From Acidobacteriaceae bacterium (GTDB taxonomy: Bacteria; Acidobacteriota; Terriglobia; Terriglobales; Acidobacteriaceae), in assembly GCA_030037705.1 (NCBI GenBank), contig JASHQE010000247.1, positions 54,326 to 118,325 on the forward strand: 64,000 nt of DNA, given 5' to 3'. Position 1 is the stretch's first letter. Each line of letters begins with the position of its first letter. The notes under the pieces were generated by a model. That model ran no database searches. It had not been told where the DNA came from and saw only the letters and a list, made by a program, of their open reading frames with translations. The translations under genes were made by a program, and so were the position numbers. Positions 27,251 through 35,867 of the stretch are shown here, piece after piece.

Positions 27251-29077
27251 ATGGCTTTCGTGCGACAGGATGCCGCCAACCGATTCCTGCAGGACGAGGC
27301 CATCGTCCCGCTGCAAATTCGATCGAGATTCGTCTGGAATTACTTGAAGGCCTATCCGCGCCTGCTGATTCTCGGCGTTATCTGTCTCATTGGCCGTAAC
27401 GGAGTGGCGTTCGCAATTCCTCTGCTGATTCGCGCTGGAATCAACATTCTGACTTCTTCTCGGGGTAGCGCCGACACAGCCATGTCGTGGATTGCCATCG
27501 AGATTGTCGGCGTGGCTACCCTCAGTTCGGCTTTTCAAACTATGGCCCGTTTGAATGTCATCGGCATGTCGCGACACGTCGAGTATGAGATGCGGAAGGA
27601 TTTTCTCCGGCACCTGTTCCGGCTCGATGCTTCCTTCTGGGGACGAACGCGAACCGGTGACATCATGGCGTTGGCGACAAACGATCTTAATGCCGTCCGC
27701 ATGATGCTCGGCCCCGGCCTGATTTCCTTCTTTGAGGCCATGGTTCAACTTCCCGTTGCCGTCGTGGTCTTGGCCTCTTTTAACTGGCGGCTTACGCTCG
27801 CAGCATTGTTGCCTTCACCTTTGGCGGTGCTGGTGATGATCGTGTTCGGCAGGATTATTCGCCGGCGATTCGATCGAATTCAGGCACTGTTTTCCACAAT
27901 GAGTGCGGTTGTCCAGCAGACCATCGCAGGCGCTCGCGTTGTGCGCTCCTTCGTGCGCGAGAAGGCGGAGCAGAATCGCTTCGAGGAGATGAACCGCTCC
28001 TATGTTCGAGCAAACTGCATCCTGGGCGTCTACTCCAGTACCTTCGATCCTTTGCTGACTTTTATTACTGGCGCCTCTGTGCTTGTCGTTCTCTGGTACG
28101 GAGGATCGCTCGCGGTTGCGCATAAATTGCGCGTAGGCGATTTCGTGATGTTCACGACCTACATGGCTATGCTTGCACAGCCCATCTCCTCGCTAGGCAG
28201 AGTAGTCAATATGATGCAGCGCGGCATGGCCTCCGTGGCGCGTCTGCAACTGCTTTTCCTTGAATCTCCAGAGATTGAACCGGGAAATTGGCTTCATTCA
28301 GATGAAAACCCTCCCGAAACCGATCTCACATCGAGCGGCGCCATCTCTCTGCAAAATGTCAGCGTGTTTTACGGTTCATATGCCGCGTTGGATTCGATTG
28401 ACCTGAAAATCCCGGCTGGATCAACTCTGGCGATTTTGGGTGAGACCGGATCCGGCAAAAGCACTTTGGTCAAACTGATCACACGTATGATTGACCCAAG
28501 CCAGGGAAGCATCCAGGTCGACGGGGTCGACTGCCGCGCAATTCCATTGACTGCGCTGCGCTCGCTTGTCGGAGCTGTTCCTCAGGAAACGTTCCTGTTC
28601 AGCATCACACTTGCAGAAAACATTGCGCTGGGCGTCGATGCCGTATCAGAAAGCGAAATCAGGGGGGCAGCGACCATTGCCGGGCTCGATCCAGATTTGG
28701 AAGCTTTGCCTGAAGGCCTCAATACCATTGTCGGCGAACGAGGCATCATGCTCTCAGGAGGGCAAAAGCAGCGCATCGCCATCGCCCGCGCGGTCCTCAA
28801 GAATCCTCGCATCCTGGTACTGGATGACGCTTTGTCCAGCGTAGATTCTGTCACCGAGGAACGCATTCTTTGCCATCTCAAGAGCATCATGGCCGAGCGC
28901 ACCACAATCCTAGTGACACACCGAGTCACAACCGCGATGCACGCGGATTACATCATTGTTCTGAAGCATGGGCGGATTGTTGAAGAAGGCACCCACTCGA
29001 GTCTTGTAGCGAAGTGCGGACGTTACGCGCGTCTGGCGCGCCTGCAGGTTCTTGAAGAAGAATTGGAGGCCTTGTGA
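27251..29077 (+). CDS. ABC transporter, fused TMD-NBD half transporter (MdlA-like); degenerate Walker-B catalytic residue (LDDALSSVD)
   Basis: GETGSGKSTLVKL, LSGGQKQRIAIARA, LVLDDALSSVDS, six TM helices. ATG at 27251 preferred over 27188. Confidence 0.88.
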   Translation: MAFVRQDAANRFLQDEAIVPLQIRSRFVWNYLKAYPRLLILGVICLIGRNGVAFAIPLLIRAGINILTSSRGSADTAMSWIAIEIVGVATLSSAFQTMARLNVIGMSRHVEYEMRKDFLRHLFRLDASFWGRTRTGDIMALATNDLNAVRMMLGPGLISFFEAMVQLPVAVVVLASFNWRLTLAALLPSPLAVLVMIVFGRIIRRRFDRIQALFSTMSAVVQQTIAGARVVRSFVREKAEQNRFEEMNRSYVRANCILGVYSSTFDPLLTFITGASVLVVLWYGGSLAVAHKLRVGDFVMFTTYMAMLAQPISSLGRVVNMMQRGMASVARLQLLFLESPEIEPGNWLHSDENPPETDLTSSGAISLQNVSVFYGSYAALDSIDLKIPAGSTLAILGETGSGKSTLVKLITRMIDPSQGSIQVDGVDCRAIPLTALRSLVGAVPQETFLFSITLAENIALGVDAVSESEIRGAATIAGLDPDLEALPEGLNTIVGERGIMLSGGQKQRIAIARAVLKNPRILVLDDALSSVDSVTEERILCHLKSIMAERTTILVTHRVTTAMHADYIIVLKHGRIVEEGTHSSLVAKCGRYARLARLQVLEEELEAL

Positions 29078-31008
29078 GCACAATGGGATTTGGGTTGTAC
29101 GGCGGCGGCAGCCGAGGCCAATCCGGCGGAGCCAATCTGGAGGAGATCTCCGCCAAGGTTCGCGACTGGTATCTTCTCTCGCGGCTTCTGAAGTTGTTGC
29201 TGCCTTATTGGACCGGCATGTCGGCATCGCTCTTGTGCTCGCTCGCATCCACTTTATTGCAAGTTATCAATCCGCTGATTATATCGACAGCCATCGACTT
29301 TTATTTCCTGAAGCGCACACCCAAAGTGGAGTTTTTATCCGGACTGCTTCCGGCAAAATCCGCGCAGGGAATTGCATTGCTTTCGCTCCTGTATGGCGGC
29401 GGACTCATTTTGATCCTGTTAATTGATAGCGCGCAGAATTATCTCGCTCAGTGGACTGGCCAGATGGCAATGGCCGAGCTTCGCAGGCGGCTGTTCCAAC
29501 ATCTGCACCGGCTCCCGATCAGTTTTTACGATGTAACTCCTGCCGGCCGTCTGGTTACTCGCGTTACAACGGACATCGAGGCGCTGAACGATCTCTTTGC
29601 AAACGGAGTGGTCGCGCTGCTCGCTAATCTCGTTACCACGTTCTTCTTTCTCGGGATTCTGTTCTGGCTGAACTGGCGCATGACGCTGGTGCTCGCTGCG
29701 GTCATTCCGGTTTTTGTCGCACTCACCGCTTACTTTCGCCGGCTGATCACGCGCAGCCAGCAAAAAGTTCGCGTGCTTCTGGCAAGAATCAATGCATTTA
29801 TCGCCGAGCACTCGAATGGCATCTACGTCGTGCACCTCTTCAATCGTCAGCAGACCACGCTCGATGCTTTCGATACGATCAACCGCGAGTACATGGTAGC
29901 GTCAAAGGAGTGGGTCACTGCCAATGCGTGGTTTATGCCCTCAATCGGGTTGCTGGGTACAGTTTCTCAGGCGGGACTTCTTATCATCGGCACTTTTCTA
30001 CTTCATGGCGGAAGTTTATCTGTCGGCACGTTGGTCGCCTTCCTGATGTGGGGACCGCGCTACTTGCGCCCAATCCAGGACATCAGCGAACGCTACAGTG
30101 TATTGCAGACCAGTATTGTTTCCGCTGAAAAGGTCTTCGCTTTGCTCGACACGGAAGCGCCACTTGAAACTGCGGGATGCGGCCGCGCCAGTCTTGAAGG
30201 CCATGATATCGCGTTCGAAAATGTGTGGTTCGCCTATAAACCAGGACGCTGGGTGCTCAACGACGTCAGCTTTCATATTCGCAAGGGAGAGATGCTAGCG
30301 ATCGTTGGTCACACCGGCGCGGGTAAGACCACATTGACCAATCTCCTTCTGCGCTTTTATCGCCCTCAGCGCGGCTCCATCCGCATTGGCGGAGTCGACA
30401 TTTGGGACATGGAGGCCGCTGATTTGCGGCGGCAATTCGGCGTTGTTCTTCAAGACACCTACGTTCGCGAAGGAACAGTCCTTGACAACATCCGCTTTGG
30501 TTCCGATGTATTGACCCATGAGGATGCGCTGCACGCAGCCCGCCAGATAGGCCTCGACACAATCATGAAAGACCTTCCCGATGGACTGGAAACCTGGGTG
30601 CAAGAACGAGGCGACAATCTCTCTGCCGGGCAGAAACAGCTGATCGCATTTGCCCGTGCGCTGGCGCACGATCCTGACTATCTGTTGCTTGATGAGGCAA
30701 CGTCAAACATCGATCTCGAAACGGAGGCGAGGCTTCGAGCCGCAATGGGCAGGCTGCTCGAAGGCCGTACCTCCATTGTTATCGCACACCGTCTCTCGAC
30801 TGTGCTCACGGCCGATCGGATTATCGTCATGCACAGGGGCAAGCTGGCCGAAATAGGCAGCCATGAAAAGCTATTAGCAAAACGGGGGCTTTATTGGCGC
30901 CTCTTTCAGATACAGTTTGGTCATCAGGCTGGATTCGAAGAGCCGCTGGCGCCAAACGGTTCACATGAAACTGCCGGCAATGGTTATGTCTGGCAGGAAA
31001 CACAATAG
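29074..31008 (+). CDS. ABC transporter, fused TMD-NBD half transporter (MdlB-like), canonical Walker B
   Basis: GHTGAGKTTLTNLLLRFY, LSAGQKQLIAFARAL, LLLDEATSNIDLETE; overlaps previous gene (GTGAGC/ATG coupling). Confidence 0.88.
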   Translation: MSTMGFGLYGGGSRGQSGGANLEEISAKVRDWYLLSRLLKLLLPYWTGMSASLLCSLASTLLQVINPLIISTAIDFYFLKRTPKVEFLSGLLPAKSAQGIALLSLLYGGGLILILLIDSAQNYLAQWTGQMAMAELRRRLFQHLHRLPISFYDVTPAGRLVTRVTTDIEALNDLFANGVVALLANLVTTFFFLGILFWLNWRMTLVLAAVIPVFVALTAYFRRLITRSQQKVRVLLARINAFIAEHSNGIYVVHLFNRQQTTLDAFDTINREYMVASKEWVTANAWFMPSIGLLGTVSQAGLLIIGTFLLHGGSLSVGTLVAFLMWGPRYLRPIQDISERYSVLQTSIVSAEKVFALLDTEAPLETAGCGRASLEGHDIAFENVWFAYKPGRWVLNDVSFHIRKGEMLAIVGHTGAGKTTLTNLLLRFYRPQRGSIRIGGVDIWDMEAADLRRQFGVVLQDTYVREGTVLDNIRFGSDVLTHEDALHAARQIGLDTIMKDLPDGLETWVQERGDNLSAGQKQLIAFARALAHDPDYLLLDEATSNIDLETEARLRAAMGRLLEGRTSIVIAHRLSTVLTADRIIVMHRGKLAEIGSHEKLLAKRGLYWRLFQIQFGHQAGFEEPLAPNGSHETAGNGYVWQETQ

Positions 31009-31038
31009 TTGCAGTCACTTTTTCCGGAAGACAGAAAT

Positions 31039-31752
31039 ATGTCAGTACTCAATGGGAACACGCCGCGGTACGGGATTTATTTTTCTCCGCATCCCGGCTC
31101 TTTGTTGTATGAGCTCGGCACCCGTTGGCTCGGCCGCGATGCCATCACTGGAGAATCGCTTGAGCCTGGTCTGCCCGATCACCTGCATCAGGATGAGTGG
31201 CTGCGTGTGACAGAGAGCCCTCGCCGCTATGGATTTCATGCAACACTTAAACCTCCTTTCCGGCTCGCGGAAAACCTCCAATTAGAGGACCTGCAAACAG
31301 CGCTCCATGACTTTGCCGCAAAGCATGATCGCTTTGAGGCTCCGGCTCTAAAAATCGGATCCCTTGGGCATTTCCTTGCGCTTGCGCTTTCAGAACGCAG
31401 CGCCATATTTTCTCAGCTCGCAGCCGATTGCGTGACTGAACTCGATAAGTTTCGCGCACCCGCTACAGAAGAAGAACGAATCAAGCGCCTTCGCGATTCG
31501 CTTTCAGAGCGGGAACGGGAACACGTAATGCGATGGGGCTATCCGTATGTTCTCGATACCTGGAAGTTTCATATGTCGCTCACGGGATCGCTTCCTGTGT
31601 CCTCACTTCCACCTCTTGAAGAGCATCTGCAGAATCGGTTCGCACAAGTGCTTCATCGGCCCCTATTGGTTGATTCCGTTTGTATCTTTCACGAGCCCTA
31701 TCCCGGTGGTCCATTTCGCATCGTCGAACGGGCCCAGTTGAGGTCGTTGTGA
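31039..31752 (+). CDS. DUF1045 family protein (phosphonate-operon 2H phosphoesterase-like)
   Basis: RYGIYFSPHPGSLLYELGTRWLGRDA...RRYGFHATLKPPFRL...WGYPYVLDTWKFHMSLTG; two HxT/HxS motifs as in DUF1045/TIGR03223. Confidence 0.85.
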   Translation: MSVLNGNTPRYGIYFSPHPGSLLYELGTRWLGRDAITGESLEPGLPDHLHQDEWLRVTESPRRYGFHATLKPPFRLAENLQLEDLQTALHDFAAKHDRFEAPALKIGSLGHFLALALSERSAIFSQLAADCVTELDKFRAPATEEERIKRLRDSLSEREREHVMRWGYPYVLDTWKFHMSLTGSLPVSSLPPLEEHLQNRFAQVLHRPLLVDSVCIFHEPYPGGPFRIVERAQLRSL

Positions 31753-33161
31753 TGACGATGTCAATGATGACTGAAAATCCTTGGAAGCCTTGCGATCTTC
31801 GTGGAACCTATCCGGAGGCTGTTTCACACGCCCTTTTTCACGATATTGGCAGCGCCATCGGCACGATGCTTGCACCTCAATCGCGTGTAGTTGTGGCGGG
31901 CGACTTCCGGCTTAGTACGCCGGACTTGAAGCATGCTCTTTCTGATGGCTTGGTTCATGCTGGCATTCACGTTCTCGATGCGGGCCAATGCCCTACACCG
32001 CTCGCTTACTTTACCGCACAACAATTAGGCGCTGCTGCTGTGCTCATCGTTACAGCTTCGCATAATCCCGCTGCGCAGAATGGGCTCAAGCTAATGCTGG
32101 AATCCATGCCGACGACTCCACAGCAGTTGTCGGAGATCCGGGCGCTGGTGGAATCGGGGGCGTTTCGCTCCGGGCACGGCAAGATTGAGACGGTCGATTT
32201 GTTCCCGATTTATATGCGGACGACGTTGCAACGATGGGCACATCTGCATGGTGGCAAGCCCTGCCGAGTGGTTCTCGACGCCGGCAATGGTGCGTGGTCC
32301 GAGTTGGGTCCGATGATTTTCAAACAGCTTGGCTTTGACGCTGTCTGTATCTCGTGCGTTGCGGACGGAAACTTTCCGGACCGCTCTCCCGACTGTGCGC
32401 AAGCCGCAAATCTTGCCAGACTGTCTACTGCTGTGCGTGAGTGGCCGGATTCGATCGGCATTGCATGGGATGGCGATGGTGACCGCGTGGCTTTCATTGA
32501 TGAGACTGGAAGCTATGTCACGACCGATGAGATTGCAATTCTATTCGCAGAGGCCATGCTCACGGGCAGCGCATCCAAAGGGAATGCAGATGCGAAGATC
32601 GTTGTTGACGTGAAATGCTCTGATGTCGTGCGGCGCTCGATTCTCCGACAAAGCGGAACTCCCCTGCTGGAACGCACCGGCCATGCTTTCATGCGCGGCA
32701 GGATGGTTGCGGAGCAGGCGCTTCTCGGCCTTGATGCCTGCGGCCATTATTTCTTTCACGAATTGAACGGCGGCGATGACGGGCTTTTTTCCGCTTTTTA
32801 TCTCCTCAACTTTATGCAAAGCCGCGGCGGTTCTCTTGCGCAATTGCGCAGCACGCTACCGCGTATCTTGAGCACTCCGGAGATCCGTATTCCCGCCGTG
32901 CAGTTGCCTTGGGCAAAAGCGGCGGCGGCGTTGTGCTCCGCATTTCCTCACGCGAGCGTTATGGAGATTGATGGCCTTCGCCTGGTTATGGACGACGGCA
33001 TCGTTCTTGTGCGGGAGTCTGGCACGGAGCCGGTCATCTCGCTGCGCATGGAGGGCTTCGATGAAATGAGTTATGAACGGATCCTTGCCCGGTCTCTGCA
33101 ATGCTTGCCCGAGGCAGCATCCGTAATTCATCACGAATTGCTGAAAACAGGCGCAGAGTAA
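31752..33161 (+). CDS. Phosphohexomutase family protein (phosphomannomutase/phosphoglucomutase-like)
   Basis: VVVAGDFRLSTPDLKHAL, IVTASHNPAAQNGLKLM (catalytic Ser loop), GIAWDGDGDRVAFID (metal loop), GEL-like sugar loop HELNGGDDG. Confidence 0.88.
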   Translation: MTMSMMTENPWKPCDLRGTYPEAVSHALFHDIGSAIGTMLAPQSRVVVAGDFRLSTPDLKHALSDGLVHAGIHVLDAGQCPTPLAYFTAQQLGAAAVLIVTASHNPAAQNGLKLMLESMPTTPQQLSEIRALVESGAFRSGHGKIETVDLFPIYMRTTLQRWAHLHGGKPCRVVLDAGNGAWSELGPMIFKQLGFDAVCISCVADGNFPDRSPDCAQAANLARLSTAVREWPDSIGIAWDGDGDRVAFIDETGSYVTTDEIAILFAEAMLTGSASKGNADAKIVVDVKCSDVVRRSILRQSGTPLLERTGHAFMRGRMVAEQALLGLDACGHYFFHELNGGDDGLFSAFYLLNFMQSRGGSLAQLRSTLPRILSTPEIRIPAVQLPWAKAAAALCSAFPHASVMEIDGLRLVMDDGIVLVRESGTEPVISLRMEGFDEMSYERILARSLQCLPEAASVIHHELLKTGAE

Positions 33162-33190
33162 ATTCGAAAACAACCCTGGAGGAACAAACG

Positions 33191-33889
33191 ATGGCGACGA
33201 CAACACACGTTGGACTGATGGATACAGCGCCCGATTCGCCAGAGGCGCGGCAAAAACGCCAACCCCTTGGACTCGAACCGCGTATTGACCCCACGGCTCG
33301 CGTCCGCAATTCCGTACTCGGCATCTACACGTCGGTCGGTCCGCACACGACGATCAACGAATCGAATTTCGGCGATTATTCTTACGTCGTGCAAAACTGT
33401 AGCATCATTTGGGCTGATATCGGCAAGTTCTGTTCTATCGCGGCCAGTACCCGAATCAATCCCGGTAATCATCCGATGTGGCGTGCAGCTCTGCATCACT
33501 TTACTTATCGCAGCACGTCTTACGGATTTGACGTCGAAGATGATTCCGAATTCTTTGATTGGCGCAAGGCCCACAGAGTGACGCTAGGAAATGACGTTTG
33601 GATTGGTCATGGCTCGACCATTCTTCCCGGAGTCACAATCGGCACCGGAGCAGGTATCGGCGCTGGCGCAGTAGTTTCAAAAGACGTGCCGCCTTTCGCG
33701 ATTGTCGGCGGCGTGCCCGCTAAACTCATCCGTTTTCGTTTCGACGATAAAGTGCAGGAAGGCCTCATGAACCTTGCATGGTGGGATTGGCCGCGCGAAA
33801 AGCTCGAGATCGCGTTGCCCGATTTCCGCAAGCTCAGCGCAGAAGAGTTTATCGAAAAATATGCAGGAACGACCGCGACCGCCTCTTAG
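33191..33889 (+). CDS. Phosphonate-cluster hexapeptide-repeat transferase (TIGR03308-like)
   Basis: IDPTARVRNSVLGIYTSVGPHTTINESNFGDYSYVVQNCSIIWADIGKFCSIAASTRINPGNHPMWRAALHHFTYRS...GNDVWIGHGSTILPGVTIGTGAGIGAGAVVSKDVPPFAIVGGVPAKLIRFRF. Confidence 0.88.
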   Translation: MATTTHVGLMDTAPDSPEARQKRQPLGLEPRIDPTARVRNSVLGIYTSVGPHTTINESNFGDYSYVVQNCSIIWADIGKFCSIAASTRINPGNHPMWRAALHHFTYRSTSYGFDVEDDSEFFDWRKAHRVTLGNDVWIGHGSTILPGVTIGTGAGIGAGAVVSKDVPPFAIVGGVPAKLIRFRFDDKVQEGLMNLAWWDWPREKLEIALPDFRKLSAEEFIEKYAGTTATAS

Positions 33890-33914
33890 ACTGCAGTCAT
33901 AGAAGGCATCGCAG

Positions 33915-34517
33915 TCATACAGCCAATGCATTCAGGTATTCAGCATGAATCTCCTGGGCGCGAAATACACTGAAGAACGGAGCTCCAAGAGCGGCCGACT
34001 CCACTGCGGGTCGGCCGCATGCTTCTTCCCGTTCCACTAAGCAAATGACGCCGATAACGCGCATACCTGCACCTTGTGCCGCGTGAATTGCAGTGATAAG
34101 CGACGCCCCCGTAGTACAGGCATCGTCTACGATCACAACCGGCGCATCTGCCTCGCAAAAGCCTTCAATCTTTCTGCCTGTTCCATGGGTCTTCGCTTCT
34201 TTTCGCACTAGAAATCCGTCGATAACATTCACATTGGATGAAGCGCTCGCACGCCATGCGCTCGCCGATGCAACATTGCTTACGACAGGGTCTGCACCCA
34301 ACGTCAGGCCGCCCACCGCACACGGAGACAGTTGATGTTCACGCATCAGGTCGAGAATCACCAGGCCCGCAAGCCGCCCGCCTCGACCACACAGCGTAGT
34401 TGTACGGCAATCGATATAGTAATTGCTGGAACCACCGGCAGAGAGTCGTGTCTCTTCAAGGTGAAACGATCTTTGCGCCAGTATTTTGCGAAGTGCGGCT
34501 TTATGAGCAGAAACCAT
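33915..34517 (-). CDS. pyrE: Orotate phosphoribosyltransferase-like protein
   Basis: FLVRKEAKTHGTGRKIEG and PRPP-binding VVIVDDACTTGASLITAI motifs of OPRT. Confidence 0.85.
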   Translation of the reverse strand: MVSAHKAALRKILAQRSFHLEETRLSAGGSSNYYIDCRTTTLCGRGGRLAGLVILDLMREHQLSPCAVGGLTLGADPVVSNVASASAWRASASSNVNVIDGFLVRKEAKTHGTGRKIEGFCEADAPVVIVDDACTTGASLITAIHAAQGAGMRVIGVICLVEREEACGRPAVESAALGAPFFSVFRAQEIHAEYLNALAV

Positions 34518-34628
34518 TGTTGCAACCTCGATCAGAGATGTTCTTAGAGGTAACTGAGTTCAATGAGAAAGGACATAAAGACCATCCTATCCATGACGGA
34601 TCGCCGCCCTGACGCATAACTGCGCATA

Positions 34629-35774
34629 TCACGCAACGCGGTTGCCTTCGCGCCAAACCATCACCGCTAGAGGAAAGCCGCGAGCTTTTCGTACACGCAC
34701 CAGGTCTGCGCGCTTGCCAACCTCGATGCTGCCGCGGTCCTCCAAACCAATCATGTTGGCTGGCGCCAGACTTGCCATGTTCACCGCGTCCGGCAGCGCC
34801 ATGCCAATCTCCTCGTGCAATAGAAACAAGCCGTGCAACATGCTTGCTGGCGCATAGTCAGACGCAAGCGCATCGAGCAACCCGTGCCTGACAAGATCCA
34901 CTGCCGAAACGTTACCGGAATGCGATCGTCCTAATACGAGATTGGGCGCGCCGGCCACGATCTTCATTCCTTTTTCGCGCGCCGCTTGAGCGGCAGCCAG
35001 CGTTGTGGGAAATTCCGAGATGCCAATCCCTTCTATGTGGGCTTGCTCCACATGTTCCACGGTCGTGTCATCATGGCTGGCAAGCGCAACTCCCTGCCCC
35101 TCAACCATCGAAATCACCTTGGCGCGATTCGGTCCGGAGAATCGTTGATGTCGATCTTGCGCAGTGGCTACAAATTCGTCAATCTCTTCCTGTGTGAGAT
35201 GAAAATCTTTCTTCTCCATGGCGATATACTTCTCGAGATCTCTCCACTGCCTCTGCCCTGGCGTATGGTCCATCACGGAGACGAGGCGCAGGCTCGGCTC
35301 CGGATAGACTGTGGCGAACATCTCTGGCATTTCTTCCTTTGATATTTCGGCGCGATAATGAAGAAAGTGGTCTCCGCGAAACAGGCGGCTTTGCCGGCAA
35401 GCGTCCATCTCTGCAATTGTCTTCTTCACTGTCTCGAAACTGCGCGATCCCAAGCTGGTCATGCCGATGCAGAGAGAATCGCAGATGGTTGTGATACCGG
35501 CGGAGACCATCTGGGCGTCATGCGCCAGCAATGCAGCCATCACAGGCCAGTCAGCATTGTTTCTTGGCCTGACGTGACGTTCAAAATTGTCGGTGTGCAA
35601 GTCAATTAGACCGGGAAGGAGATAGTCTCCTTCGAGATCGATCACTGAAGTGGAATGAAACGACCCGCTATGAATTCCGGCAATCGTTCCATCTTCAACA
35701 TGTACTGCTCCTTCCACAACTCCTAAAGGAGTTACGATCTTTGCATTCGTCAAAGACAGTTCAACTAACGCCAC
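34629..35774 (-). CDS. phnM: PhnM, alpha-D-ribose 1-methylphosphonate 5-triphosphate diphosphatase (canonical motifs)
   Basis: IDLHTDNFERHVRPRNN, HYRAE, VMDHTPGQRQW, ALASHDDTTVEHV, GAPNLVLGRSHSGNVSA, ASDYAPAS. Confidence 0.93.
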   Translation of the reverse strand: MALVELSLTNAKIVTPLGVVEGAVHVEDGTIAGIHSGSFHSTSVIDLEGDYLLPGLIDLHTDNFERHVRPRNNADWPVMAALLAHDAQMVSAGITTICDSLCIGMTSLGSRSFETVKKTIAEMDACRQSRLFRGDHFLHYRAEISKEEMPEMFATVYPEPSLRLVSVMDHTPGQRQWRDLEKYIAMEKKDFHLTQEEIDEFVATAQDRHQRFSGPNRAKVISMVEGQGVALASHDDTTVEHVEQAHIEGIGISEFPTTLAAAQAAREKGMKIVAGAPNLVLGRSHSGNVSAVDLVRHGLLDALASDYAPASMLHGLFLLHEEIGMALPDAVNMASLAPANMIGLEDRGSIEVGKRADLVRVRKARGFPLAVMVWREGNRVA

Positions 35775-35867
35775 AGTGCCCTCAATCTCCGATTATGCGT
35801 GAGCAGTATGAATAGCAGAAAAAAGTGCTGGCGGCTTATTCAACCGCCAGCATGGGAGAGCAACTGC

